From contig NZ_JACHJO010000001.1 of the NCBI RefSeq assembly GCF_014203695.1, positions 440,369 to 504,368 on the forward strand: 64,000 nt of DNA, read 5' to 3'. The position numbers and the translations under genes are program-made. Below the pieces are notes generated by a model, which was not told where the DNA came from, did not search any database, and saw nothing but the letters and a program-made list of their open reading frames with translations. Each line of letters begins with the position of its first letter. Position 1 is the first letter of the stretch. Shown here piece by piece: positions 52,732 through 62,325 of this stretch. Source of the DNA: Nocardiopsis algeriensis. GTDB lineage: Bacteria > Actinomycetota > Actinomycetes > Streptosporangiales > Streptosporangiaceae.

Positions 52732-52761
52732 ACCGGGCCCCGCACCGGTGCGGGGCCCGGT
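52732..52761 (+). terminator. terminator after PmtA-like gene
   Basis: 30-base perfect palindrome (arm accgggccccgcacc, 52732-52746) followed by ttgtcc, about 43 bases past the stop. Confidence 0.75.
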
Positions 52762-52836
52762 TTGTCCATGACCGTGGGTCATTCGGCGGTGTCTGATACG
52801 TGACGGATGCTCTCATCTGCGAATTGTTGATGATTT

Positions 52837-52852
52837 TGTGATCTGGTTCACA
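52837..52852. promoter_or_regulatory. perfect CRP consensus site
   Basis: TGTGATCTGGTTCACA matches TGTGA-N6-TCACA at all ten fixed positions. It lies 284 bases before the trehalase start and about 46-60 bases upstream of the candidate -35. Binding by a CRP/FNR-type protein is likely but not shown. Confidence 0.65.
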
Positions 52853-53120
52853 GCCTCCCGATGTCACGGACACCGTCTTACGCGGGTAGTCTCGCGTTGA
52901 CTTCCTGCGGACAGGATCTTTACGGCTCGCGTGACCAGATTGCCCGCGTTCGCGTTAAAAAATCTTGAGATCTTCCTAAAAGTCCCTGGAGTCGGAACCG
53001 CGCCACAAGCCCTGCGTTCTACGTTCTCCACACCAGCCCTGTGTGAACCGCCGGCATGCGCGGCAGCCCCAAGTGCACCTACTTTCCCCTGGTCATGCGT
53101 GGACCGATGGAGGAGGCAAC

Positions 53121-55502
53121 GTGACGCTCACCCAGGCGGTCGAGGCGTTCCCCGAGAGCTCGGGAAGGCCCGCCGGAGCAGCCCCAGCACCCCTGCCCAC
53201 CGACGTCCGCCGGCGCGTGTCCGCCCTGGCCCGTACCTCGCGTCTTCTCGTGGCATGCGACTACGACGGCGCGCTGGCTCCCGTGGACACCGCCGAGCCG
53301 GGTACCCGGCGCCCGCTGCCCGAGGCGCTGCGCGCCCTGCGCGAGCTCGCCGACCTCCCGGGCACGGTGTGCGCCGTGATCTCGGCCCGCCCGCTGCGCG
53401 ACCTCGCGACGCTCTCCCGGCTGCCCGGCGAGATCCGGCTCGTGGGCGCCCACGGCACCGAGTTCGACACCGACCTGACCATCACCCCGGAGGGTGTCGG
53501 CCCGGACTCCGAGCCGTCCGGCAAGGCGGCCGCGCTCGAACTGCTGCGCGACCAGGTCGAGGCGACCTCCACCCTCTACATCGGCGGAGGCGACGGGGAG
53601 GAACCCGTCTTCCTGCGCCTGAGCGGTGCCGACGCGGGCATCCGCGTCGGCGAGGAGCCCACCGTCGCGGCGCACCGCGTGCCCGACACCCCCACCGCGG
53701 CCTCGCTGCTGGCCCTCCTGGCCGCCGAACGCCGCTCCTGGGTCTTCGGCGAGCGGCCCACCCCCATCGAGCGCATGTCCATGCTCTCCAACCAGAGCTC
53801 CGTCGCCCTGATCGGCCCCGACGCGCGCCTGCTGTGGTTCTGCCACCCCGAGCCCGACTCGGGCGCGCTGTTCGCCGAGGTCCTCGGCGGCCGCCAGGCG
53901 GGCGTCTTCGCCGTCGCCCCGGCCCACGGCGGCCGTCCTCTGGGCCAGCGCTACCTCCCGGGCACCATGAGCGTGTGCACCCGCTGGTCGCGCATGGACG
54001 TCACCGACTACCTCGCCCAGGGCACCCCGCAGGGCCGTACCGACCTGATCCGGGTGATCAGCGGTGTGACCCCGGCAACCGTCGAGTTCGCGCCCCGGCC
54101 CGACTTCGGCCGCGCACCCGTGCGCATCGTCTCCCGGCCCGACGGCCTGATCGTCCACGGCGCCGAGTTCCCCATCGCCCTGTACGCACCGGGCGTCGAG
54201 TGGGAGATCGACCACGACGGCTTCGACGACGTGGCCCGCGCCGTCGTCCACCCGCGCTCGGAGCAGCCGGTGGTCCTGGAGCTGCGCTGCGGCACCGACT
54301 CCCTGGAACCGTCCGCGCTGCCCGAGTCCGAGCTGCGGCACCGGACCGGTGCGTACTGGTCGGACTGGCTGGACACGCTCACCCTGCCCGAGACCGCCCG
54401 GCAGCTGTCCGCCCGCTCCGCACTCACCCTGCGCGGCCTGTGCACACCGACCGGCGGCGTCATGGCGGCCGCCACCACCTCCCTGCCGGAGGAGATCGGC
54501 GGCGTCCGCAACTGGGACTACCGCTACTGCTGGCTGCGCGACGGCGCGCTGACGGTCCAGGCACTGGTCACCCTGGGCTCCACCGCCGAGGCCGAGGCCT
54601 TCCTGGACTGGGTGCACCGCGTGGTGGAGTCCCTGCCCGGCCCCGAGATGCTGCGCCCGCTGTACTCGCTGCGCGGCACCGACCTGGGGCCCGAGGAGGT
54701 CATCGACTCGCTGTCGGGCTACGCGGGCTCCCGCCCGGTCCGCGTCGGCAACCTGGCCGACCACCAGGTCCAGCTGGACGTGTTCGGGCCCGTCGTCGAA
54801 CTCATCGCCCACCTGTCGTCGGTGCGCGGCACCCTCGCGGACCGCGACTGGGAGCTGGTCCGCGCCATGGCCGAGGCGGTCGCCCGCCGCTGGCACGAGC
54901 CCGACCACGGCATCTGGGAGGAGCGCGACGAACCGCGCCAGCGCGTCTACTCGAAGGTGATGTGCTGGGTGACGCTGGACCGCGCCCTCACCCTGGCCCG
55001 CACCTACGGGCGCGACGCCGACCCGACCTGGCAGGGGCTGCGCGAGGAGATCGCGGCCGAGGTCCTGGACAAGGGCTGGAACGAGGAGGCCCAGGCGTTC
55101 ACGACCGCCTACGACGGCACCGACCTGGATGCCGCCTCCCTGCACATCGGGCTGTCGGGTCTCATCGACCCCGCCGACGAGCGCTTCCAGGCGACGGTGA
55201 CGGCCGTGGAGGCCGAGCTGCGCAGCGGGCCGACGGTGTACCGCTACCACCGCGACGACGGCCTGCCCGGCGGCGAGGGCGGCTTCCACCTGTGTACGGC
55301 CTGGCTGATCGAGGCCTACCTGCTGACGGGCCGGCGCGCCGAGGCCGAGGAGCTGTTCAAGCACCTGGTGGACTGCGCGGGGCCGACGGGGCTCATCCCC
55401 GAGGAGTACGACCCGGTGACCGAGCGGGCCCTGGGCAACCACCCGCAGGCCTACTCGCACCTGGGCCTCATCCGCTGCGCCCAGCTGCTCGACCGCTTCT
55501 AG
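53121..55502 (+). CDS. trehalase-like GH15 enzyme with N-terminal trehalose-phosphatase-like (HAD) domain
   Basis: 793 residues from GTG 53121, with GGAGG 6-7 bases upstream. Residues ~41-205 form a HAD domain like trehalose-6-phosphate phosphatase: D47-x-D49 (CDYDGALAPV), VGAHGTE and Lys135; the metal-binding motif expected as GDDxTDE reads GGGDGEE, so activity is doubtful. Residues ~215-790 are a GH15 domain: IERMSMLSNQSSVALIGPD, NWDYRYCWLRDGALT (acid) and a C-terminal GLIPEEYDPVTERALGNHPQ (base). It should hydrolyse trehalose to glucose, in the cytosol since there is no signal peptide. The fusion suggests control of the hydrolase by trehalose-phosphate or an inherited pairing. Ends at a bidirectional hairpin. 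Confidence 0.85.
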   Translation: MTLTQAVEAFPESSGRPAGAAPAPLPTDVRRRVSALARTSRLLVACDYDGALAPVDTAEPGTRRPLPEALRALRELADLPGTVCAVISARPLRDLATLSRLPGEIRLVGAHGTEFDTDLTITPEGVGPDSEPSGKAAALELLRDQVEATSTLYIGGGDGEEPVFLRLSGADAGIRVGEEPTVAAHRVPDTPTAASLLALLAAERRSWVFGERPTPIERMSMLSNQSSVALIGPDARLLWFCHPEPDSGALFAEVLGGRQAGVFAVAPAHGGRPLGQRYLPGTMSVCTRWSRMDVTDYLAQGTPQGRTDLIRVISGVTPATVEFAPRPDFGRAPVRIVSRPDGLIVHGAEFPIALYAPGVEWEIDHDGFDDVARAVVHPRSEQPVVLELRCGTDSLEPSALPESELRHRTGAYWSDWLDTLTLPETARQLSARSALTLRGLCTPTGGVMAAATTSLPEEIGGVRNWDYRYCWLRDGALTVQALVTLGSTAEAEAFLDWVHRVVESLPGPEMLRPLYSLRGTDLGPEEVIDSLSGYAGSRPVRVGNLADHQVQLDVFGPVVELIAHLSSVRGTLADRDWELVRAMAEAVARRWHEPDHGIWEERDEPRQRVYSKVMCWVTLDRALTLARTYGRDADPTWQGLREEIAAEVLDKGWNEEAQAFTTAYDGTDLDAASLHIGLSGLIDPADERFQATVTAVEAELRSGPTVYRYHRDDGLPGGEGGFHLCTAWLIEAYLLTGRRAEAEELFKHLVDCAGPTGLIPEEYDPVTERALGNHPQAYSHLGLIRCAQLLDRF

Positions 55503-55525
55503 CGGCGGATACCGACCGGACACGT

Positions 55526-55572
55526 CGCGGGGCCCCGACCTCCACCCCTGGCGGGGGAGGCGGGGCCCCGCG
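55526..55572. terminator. bidirectional terminator hairpin
   Basis: 12-bp perfect outer stem cgcggggccccg (55526-55537) with 55561-55572; the 23-base interior can pair further (cctcc/ggagg). Between trehalase and the convergent secreted-protein gene. Confidence 0.75.
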
Positions 55573-55587
55573 GTGTCAGCCGGTGCA

Positions 55588-55866
55588 TCAGCCGGTGTAG
55601 ACGGGCTCCTGCTCCACGGGCGGGGCGGGAGCGGCCTCGGGCGGCGCGGGCGCGTCCTCGGTCGGGGCCTCGGTCGGCTCGGCCTCGGGCGGCGCGGGCG
55701 CGTCCTCGGTCGGGGCCTCGGTCGGCTCGGCCTCCGGCGGGGCCGGCGCGTCCTGGGTCGCCTCGGCCGCCGGGGTCGGCGCGGCCTCCTCGGCGGTGGC
55801 CGGAGCGGCGGCGAACAGGGCGAACACCGCACAGCCGGCGGCGATCAGGAAGGTCTTCGGACGCAT
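55588..55866 (-). CDS. small secreted Pro/Ala/Glu-repeat protein
   Basis: 92 residues. A signal peptide (MRPKTFLIAAGCAVFALF, cleavage near residue 25) is followed by repeats of D-A-P-A-P-P-E-A with E-P-T-E-A-P-T-E between, about three copies. The mature chain is acidic and disordered. AAGGA lies 7 bases before ATG 55866. It may coat or space the cell wall; it lies just downstream of the L,D-transpeptidase, 42 bases away. Function unknown. Confidence 0.75.
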   Translation of the reverse strand: MRPKTFLIAAGCAVFALFAAAPATAEEAAPTPAAEATQDAPAPPEAEPTEAPTEDAPAPPEAEPTEAPTEDAPAPPEAAPAPPVEQEPVYTG

Positions 55867-55908
55867 GGCATGTCCTTCTCTCGTAGGTGTGTCACAGGGA
55901 CGGGCGTG

Positions 55909-56664
55909 TCACTCGGATATCCCGACCGGGGTGCCGAGCGGCAAGTTCTCGGCCATCCAGGTGATGTCGTCGTCGGAGACGCGGATGCACCCGTGGCTGA
56001 CCCGGCTTCCCAGGGCGGCCTCGTCGTCGGTGCCGTGCACCGCCAGCTGCCCGGGGCCTCCGGCGAAGCTCTCCAGCGTCTCGGAGTAGCCGCTCAGACC
56101 GAAGGCGTAGGCGCCGTAGGGCCCGCCGGGCTCCGGCGGACGGACCAGCTCGGTGAAGTAGTAGTCCCCGGGCGGAGTGGGGGTCTCGGGGTCCCCCGTA
56201 CCGATCACCCCGCCGAGCACCTCCTCACCGCCGTCCAGGACCGCGAAGGAGAACTCCGACAGGTCGATCTCCACCCGGTAGGAGGTGACCGACAGCTCCA
56301 CCTCGTCCCTGCGGACCCAACCGGTGCTGCCGTTGGGACGGACGGGGAGCAGCACCTCCAGCCACTCCCCCGCGTCCTCGCGGACGAGGAACACCCGGTC
56401 CGCGCCGAGTTCGTTCGGGCTGCCGAGGGTGTGCAGCACCTCTCCCCCGGGTTCGGCCCGGACCTCGATCCGGTCGCCGGCGACCCCGGCGATCCACGCG
56501 CCGCCCGCGGCGGGCGCACCGGCGCCCTCGGACGTCCCCGCGCCCCCCGGTCCGGTCTGCCCGTCCGATCCGGCCGAGCAGGCGGTCAGGGCGAACAGAG
56601 CGGCCGCGGCGAGCGCCGGCAGGATTCCGGTCGCCGGGAGCCCGGCTGCGGGGCGTCGGCCCAT
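55909..56664 (-). CDS. L,D-transpeptidase (YkuD) lipoprotein
   Basis: 251 residues from ATG 56664, with GGAGG 6-8 bases upstream. The signal peptide ends in a lipobox (LTAC, Cys29). An SH3-like region (DRIEVRAEPGGEVL...WVRRDEVEL) precedes the YkuD domain with LAVHGTDDEAALGSRVSHGCIRVSDDDI; catalytic Cys226 and His are in place. It forms 3-3 peptidoglycan cross-links or attaches proteins outside the membrane. It is divergent from the two-component genes at 56891. Confidence 0.9.
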   Translation of the reverse strand: MGRRPAAGLPATGILPALAAAALFALTACSAGSDGQTGPGGAGTSEGAGAPAAGGAWIAGVAGDRIEVRAEPGGEVLHTLGSPNELGADRVFLVREDAGEWLEVLLPVRPNGSTGWVRRDEVELSVTSYRVEIDLSEFSFAVLDGGEEVLGGVIGTGDPETPTPPGDYYFTELVRPPEPGGPYGAYAFGLSGYSETLESFAGGPGQLAVHGTDDEAALGSRVSHGCIRVSDDDITWMAENLPLGTPVGISE

Positions 56665-56890
56665 GGTGGTCCCTCCAGGTCGGCAAGGCGTCCGGCCGGT
56701 CCCTCCGAACCGGACGCCCACGAGAATGTCCGACGAATGTGTGCATCCTGTGTGCCCGCCGTGTGCTTTCCGTGTGGTGACCTGCTCCACCGCGAAGGCA
56801 CCGGCCCGGGGTCCGCGGAAGCGGCCGTACGATCGTCCGCACAGAGCCCGGCCGACCGCGGCCCCGGGTGCGGAAGCGGAGGTCGCCCAC

Positions 56891-57592
56891 GTGTGCGCGC
56901 ATGTACTGGTCGCCGAGGACGACGCCAACCAGGCCGACCTGGTCCGGCGCTACCTGGAGCGCGAGGGCCACTTCGTGCGCGTGGTCCACGACGGGCGGGC
57001 CGCCGTCGAGGAGTACCACCGCGACCGTCCCGACCTGGTGGTCCTGGACGTGATGATGCCGGGCATGGACGGCCTGGCCGTGTGCCGGGCGCTGCGGGCC
57101 GAGTCCGACGTGGCGGTGCTCATGCTCACCGCCCGTTCGACCGAGGACGACCTCCTGAACGGCCTGGACCTGGGGGCGGACGACTACGTCACCAAGCCCT
57201 ACAGCCCGCGCGAGCTGATGGCGCGGGTGCGCACACTGCTGCGCAGGTCGCGCCGGAGCGCCGACGGCGGAGAGCGGGTACTGCGGGCGGGAGCGGTCGC
57301 GGTGGACCCCGGGCGGCACACGGTCCGGGTGGACGGCGCCCCGGTGGCGTGCACCCCGGCGGAGTTCCAGCTGCTCGCGGCCCTCGCGGCCCGGCCCGGG
57401 CAGGTCCTGGACCGGTCCCAGCTGCTGGAGCACATCCACGGGATCAGCCGGTTCATCACCGAGCGCACCATCGACGTGCACGTCAAGAACCTGCGCCGGA
57501 AGATCGAGCCCGATCCCCGCAGGCCGGTGCGGCTGCTCACCGTGTACGGGGTCGGCTACAAGCTCGCCGGGACAGACGGTGCGCACCGTTAG
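56891..57592 (+). CDS. OmpR-family response regulator
   Basis: 233 residues from GTG 56891, with GGAGG 8 bases upstream. The receiver is canonical: acidic pair in VAEDDAN, phospho-Asp53 (VVLDVMMPGMDG), Lys102 (VTKPYS). The winged helix (CTPAEFQLLAALAARPGQV, TERTIDVHVKNLRRKIE, VYGVGYKLAG) is complete. It pairs with the sensor kinase that overlaps its end by 14 bases. The divergent L,D-transpeptidase gene suggests an envelope-stress role (inference). Confidence 0.93.
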   Translation: MCAHVLVAEDDANQADLVRRYLEREGHFVRVVHDGRAAVEEYHRDRPDLVVLDVMMPGMDGLAVCRALRAESDVAVLMLTARSTEDDLLNGLDLGADDYVTKPYSPRELMARVRTLLRRSRRSADGGERVLRAGAVAVDPGRHTVRVDGAPVACTPAEFQLLAALAARPGQVLDRSQLLEHIHGISRFITERTIDVHVKNLRRKIEPDPRRPVRLLTVYGVGYKLAGTDGAHR

Positions 57593-59744
57593 GGCGTGGT
57601 GGGCGGGTACCCGCACCGGACCGCGACGGGGAAGGCGCCGGAGGGCACAGCCCGGACGCGTCCGGCTCCGGCACAGCATGCTGACCCGGCTGCTGGCCAG
57701 CTCGGTGATCGTGGCGGTCTGCTCGATCACCGCGACCGCCTGGCTCTCCGTGCAGCGCACCTCGGAGTCGATCAGCGTCCGGCGGGGGGAGACCCTCGCG
57801 GTGGACACCCGCATCCACGGAACCCTCGTCGGTTACGCGGCCTCCCATCCCGGGTGGGCGGGGGTCGAGGACACGGTCCGCGAGCTGGCCGACGAGACGG
57901 GGCGCCGAATCGCGCTGACCACCGAGAACCGCGTACCGATCGCCGACTCCGCCCAGGGGGAGCAGGAGTTGCCGCGGCGGACGTCGGCGGTGGTCGACCC
58001 GCTCGCCGTGGACCTCACGCTGGCACCGGACGCCCAGGGGCGGATCGACCCGCGCGCGGTCGGCCCCTTCTCGCTGCCGGACGAGGAGCGGTCGCGCCTG
58101 CTGTCCGTCGCGGAGTCGGGGGCGGCCTGCCTCGACGGGGTGTACGGACTCACCGCGGAGGTCGAGGTACGGCCCAGCGGCCGCCCCGTGGTCACGGGAG
58201 CGCGTGTCGGCAGCGCCCAGTGGTCCGACTGCGGCCTGGACGCGCTGGACGAGCCGACCGACACCGAGCGCGAGGCGCTGGAGGAGCTGGCGGAGACCAC
58301 CGCCTCCTGCCTGCCCGGGGACGGGCAGGGGGTGCGGTTCGGGATCGACGGGGCCACGGGGGTCCCGGCCGCCCTGGCCGCGCCCTCGGAGCCGCCCGCG
58401 GACGAGGCGCGCGCCCCGGCGGATCCGGTTCCCCCCTCGGACACGGACGAGGGCGGTGCAGGTCCCGAGGCGCCTCCTCCCGAGGGGGAGGTCCTGCCCG
58501 TTCCCGCCCAGGACATGCTTCCCTCACCGGGCCAGGACCCGCCCTCGGCGGAGGACACCGAATCCCCGGAGCCCGAGGGCTGGTGGCTGCCGCCCACGCA
58601 GGAGCCCACCGCCGTTCCCCCTCCCTCCGAGGCCGCTCCCCTCCCGGAGTCCGCCGACCTGGACCCGGCGGTGGCCGACTGCGTGGACGCCGGCCGCCGG
58701 GCGCAGCTGGAACCGTACGTCGCCCCGGCCGCCCTGCTGTTCATCGACGACCCGTCCGAGGGCGCCGAGTCCGTTCTGTCCCTGTCCGGGGAAGGGCTGC
58801 TGCGGATCGGCGGCATGGTGCTGCTGGTGCTGGTGCCGACGGTGCTGGTGAGTGTGGCGGTGTCGGCCCGCCTCGTCCGCCCTGTGCGGGCGCTCACCGA
58901 CGCCGTGCAGCGGACACACCGGGGCCGCGGCCCCGCGCGGGTCGACGTGTCCGACTCGGGGGAGATCGGCCGGCTCGCGACGGCGTTCAACGCGATGTCG
59001 GAGCACCTGGAACGGCTGGAGGAACAGCGCAGGGGGATGATCAGCGACATCTCCCACGAGCTGCGGACACCGCTGAGCAACCTGCGCGGCTGGCTGGAGG
59101 CCGCCCAGGACGGGGTGGCGGAACTGGACCCCGAGCGGGTCCGGATGCTGCTCGGCGAGGCCCGGCTGCTCCAGGAGGTCATCGACGACCTCCGCGACCT
59201 GGCCCTGGCCGACGCGGGCGAGCTGAGGCTGTCCCTGGAACTGGTGTCGGTGGACGAGCTGGTGGAGCAGGCCGTGTCCGGCCGTGCGCTGCGGGCCGGG
59301 GAGTCGGGGCTGGAGCTGGTCGCCGACACCGCTCCGGTGGAACTGCGCGCCGACCGGACCCGTCTGCTCCAGGCTGTCGGCAACCTGCTGGACAACGCAC
59401 TGCGGCACACGGCCGCCCCGGGGAAGATCACCGTCAGGGCGCGCCGCGAGGACGACGAGGCGGTCGTCGAGGTGGAGGACACGGGCTCCGGCATCGCCGA
59501 GGACGACCTGCCGCACGTGTTCGACCGCTTCTGGCGGGCCGAGAAGTCGCGCAGCCGCCGGACGGGGGGCAGCGGCCTGGGCCTGGCCATCGTGCGCGAC
59601 CTGGCCGGTCTCCACGGTGGCGGGGTATCGGTGTCCAGCGTGCTCGGTGAGGGCACGGTGTTCACGCTCCGGCTTCCGCTGGCGGGACCGCCGAACCGGG
59701 GCACGCCGGCCGCGGAGGCAGGCGCGCGGTCGGCTCCGCCGTGA
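57579..59744 (+). CDS. sensor histidine kinase with long Pro-rich extracytoplasmic loop
   Basis: 721 residues. A basic N-terminus precedes TM1 (about 35-58). The outside part spans ~59-406 and holds a globular region, then a Pro/Glu-rich segment (about 268-356) and four cysteines (184, 218, 244, 368) that could form disulfides. TM2 is about 407-429, then HAMP (VRPVRALTDAV), the phosphoacceptor His493 in SDISHELRTPLSN, and the ATPase N box (NLLDNALRHT) and G boxes (DTGSGI, GGSGLGLAIV). It phosphorylates the regulator encoded just before it. The start GTG 57579 lies inside that gene's 3' end. Signal unknown. Confidence 0.9.
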   Translation: MRTVRAWWAGTRTGPRRGRRRRAQPGRVRLRHSMLTRLLASSVIVAVCSITATAWLSVQRTSESISVRRGETLAVDTRIHGTLVGYAASHPGWAGVEDTVRELADETGRRIALTTENRVPIADSAQGEQELPRRTSAVVDPLAVDLTLAPDAQGRIDPRAVGPFSLPDEERSRLLSVAESGAACLDGVYGLTAEVEVRPSGRPVVTGARVGSAQWSDCGLDALDEPTDTEREALEELAETTASCLPGDGQGVRFGIDGATGVPAALAAPSEPPADEARAPADPVPPSDTDEGGAGPEAPPPEGEVLPVPAQDMLPSPGQDPPSAEDTESPEPEGWWLPPTQEPTAVPPPSEAAPLPESADLDPAVADCVDAGRRAQLEPYVAPAALLFIDDPSEGAESVLSLSGEGLLRIGGMVLLVLVPTVLVSVAVSARLVRPVRALTDAVQRTHRGRGPARVDVSDSGEIGRLATAFNAMSEHLERLEEQRRGMISDISHELRTPLSNLRGWLEAAQDGVAELDPERVRMLLGEARLLQEVIDDLRDLALADAGELRLSLELVSVDELVEQAVSGRALRAGESGLELVADTAPVELRADRTRLLQAVGNLLDNALRHTAAPGKITVRARREDDEAVVEVEDTGSGIAEDDLPHVFDRFWRAEKSRSRRTGGSGLGLAIVRDLAGLHGGGVSVSSVLGEGTVFTLRLPLAGPPNRGTPAAEAGARSAPP

Positions 59745-59811
59745 CCCTGCGCGGGCGACCCGCCCGGACCGGCGAACCGGGACGCGCCCGGCCGCCGGTG
59801 TCTCAGGCTCC

Positions 59812-60507
59812 TCAGCCCCGGAGGTTCTCCGCGGCGAGGAGGACGACGCGCTCCAGGTCCTCGCGCGCGACCTCCTCGCCCTGGGCGATGGCGGTCACGT
59901 ACAGCTCTCCGGGCAGGGCCAGGTACAGGTGCCGGGTGGAGCCGTCCACCGTGCCCACGTACTCCAGGTCGCCGCCCAGGGAGTCGGCCTCGTCGGTGTG
60001 GTAGGTGTCGACGTCCACGTCGATGTCCACCTCCCAGGCCATCTCCTCCTCGGCGCCGGGCACCTGCACCACGTCGGGGCTGAGGCTCGGGTCCACGTTG
60101 ACGGTGAACACGAGAGTGAACGTGGCGGAGCCCGCCGTGCCGCTGCCGTCGCCGAACGAGCAGACCAGCTGCTCGGCCTCGTCGAAGCCCTCCACCTCGC
60201 CGCGCTCCTCGGACAGCGCGGTGCCCGGGGCCAGGTCGCCGACGACCTCGGCCGCACCCGCCTCCGCGCACGACTCCGGCAGCGCGTACTGCGCGGAGGC
60301 GGCCTCCTCGTCCTCCTCCGCGGCACTCGGGCTCGGGCTGGGCTCCTCCTGCGGGCTCTCCGCGCCGTCGGAGGAGAAGAGGTCGAAGTCCGGATCGAAC
60401 TCGTCGATGTCCACGACTCCGCAGCCGACGAGAACCGCACCGCCGACCACGACGGCGACGGCGGCTGTGCCCAGGCACGACAGGGGAGAGGACGGGATCA
60501 GTCGCAT
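59812..60507 (-). CDS. hypothetical lipoprotein
   Basis: 231 residues. A lipobox LVGC (Cys29) ends the signal peptide, followed by an acidic Ser/Pro/Glu-rich linker and a globular domain with SCAEAGAAEVVGDL and QLVCSFGDGSG, whose two cysteines could bridge. The late segment DLERVVLLAAENLRG resembles DUF3558-like surface lipoproteins. It is anchored outside the membrane. Function is not known. Convergent with the sensor kinase; 68 bases separate them. Confidence 0.75.
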   Translation of the reverse strand: MRLIPSSPLSCLGTAAVAVVVGGAVLVGCGVVDIDEFDPDFDLFSSDGAESPQEEPSPSPSAAEEDEEAASAQYALPESCAEAGAAEVVGDLAPGTALSEERGEVEGFDEAEQLVCSFGDGSGTAGSATFTLVFTVNVDPSLSPDVVQVPGAEEEMAWEVDIDVDVDTYHTDEADSLGGDLEYVGTVDGSTRHLYLALPGELYVTAIAQGEEVAREDLERVVLLAAENLRG

Positions 60508-60648
60508 GGGTGGCTTTCGGATCTCGGGGAGTGCCGGGCGGGCGAGAGGGCCCCGGCGGGGGACACAGGGAAACTTAGCAAGTCCCCGGCCGCTCCGACA
60601 CCGGCCCCCGCGCCGCCCGCTCCCTCGGGGCCGTGCGGCCCCCGAGGA

Positions 60649-62055
<1,407 letters not shown>

Positions 62056-62272
62056 GACGGGATCTCCTTGAGTGTGTTGCACACCCAGCGCGGTCGCTCT
62101 GCCAGGGTGTCGGTCCGCGACCGCCGGCCTGAGGTGTGCTCCGCGAATCGTCTCGACTGCTCGCGACGTCCCCCGCACCGCCGCGAGATACGAAAGGCAC
62201 CTACGAACACACCCTAGTGCGGCTTTCGCCTCTGGTGTGTGACCGGGACCCCACCGCCGGAGGACACGTCCA

Positions 62273-62295
62273 GGGGTGTGCCCGGTGGGCACCCC
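62273..62295 (-). terminator. hairpin beyond paralogue 2
   Basis: ggggtgtgccc pairs with gggcacccc (one bulged T) around a short loop, about 30 bases past the stop of the leftward gene at 62326. Confidence 0.45.
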
Positions 62296-62325
62296 CGTCG
62301 TGGGCGGGCATCCACCGGACACTCC

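Larger units (their letters stand above)
52690..53120. other. 431-base intergenic region upstream of trehalase gene
   Basis: No gene found. The left part is the methyltransferase terminator; the middle carries a perfect CRP-type site (52837-52852); a ttgact-17-ttacgg at about 52898-52926 could be a promoter; the stretch 52955-52985 is AT-rich. Confidence 0.6.
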
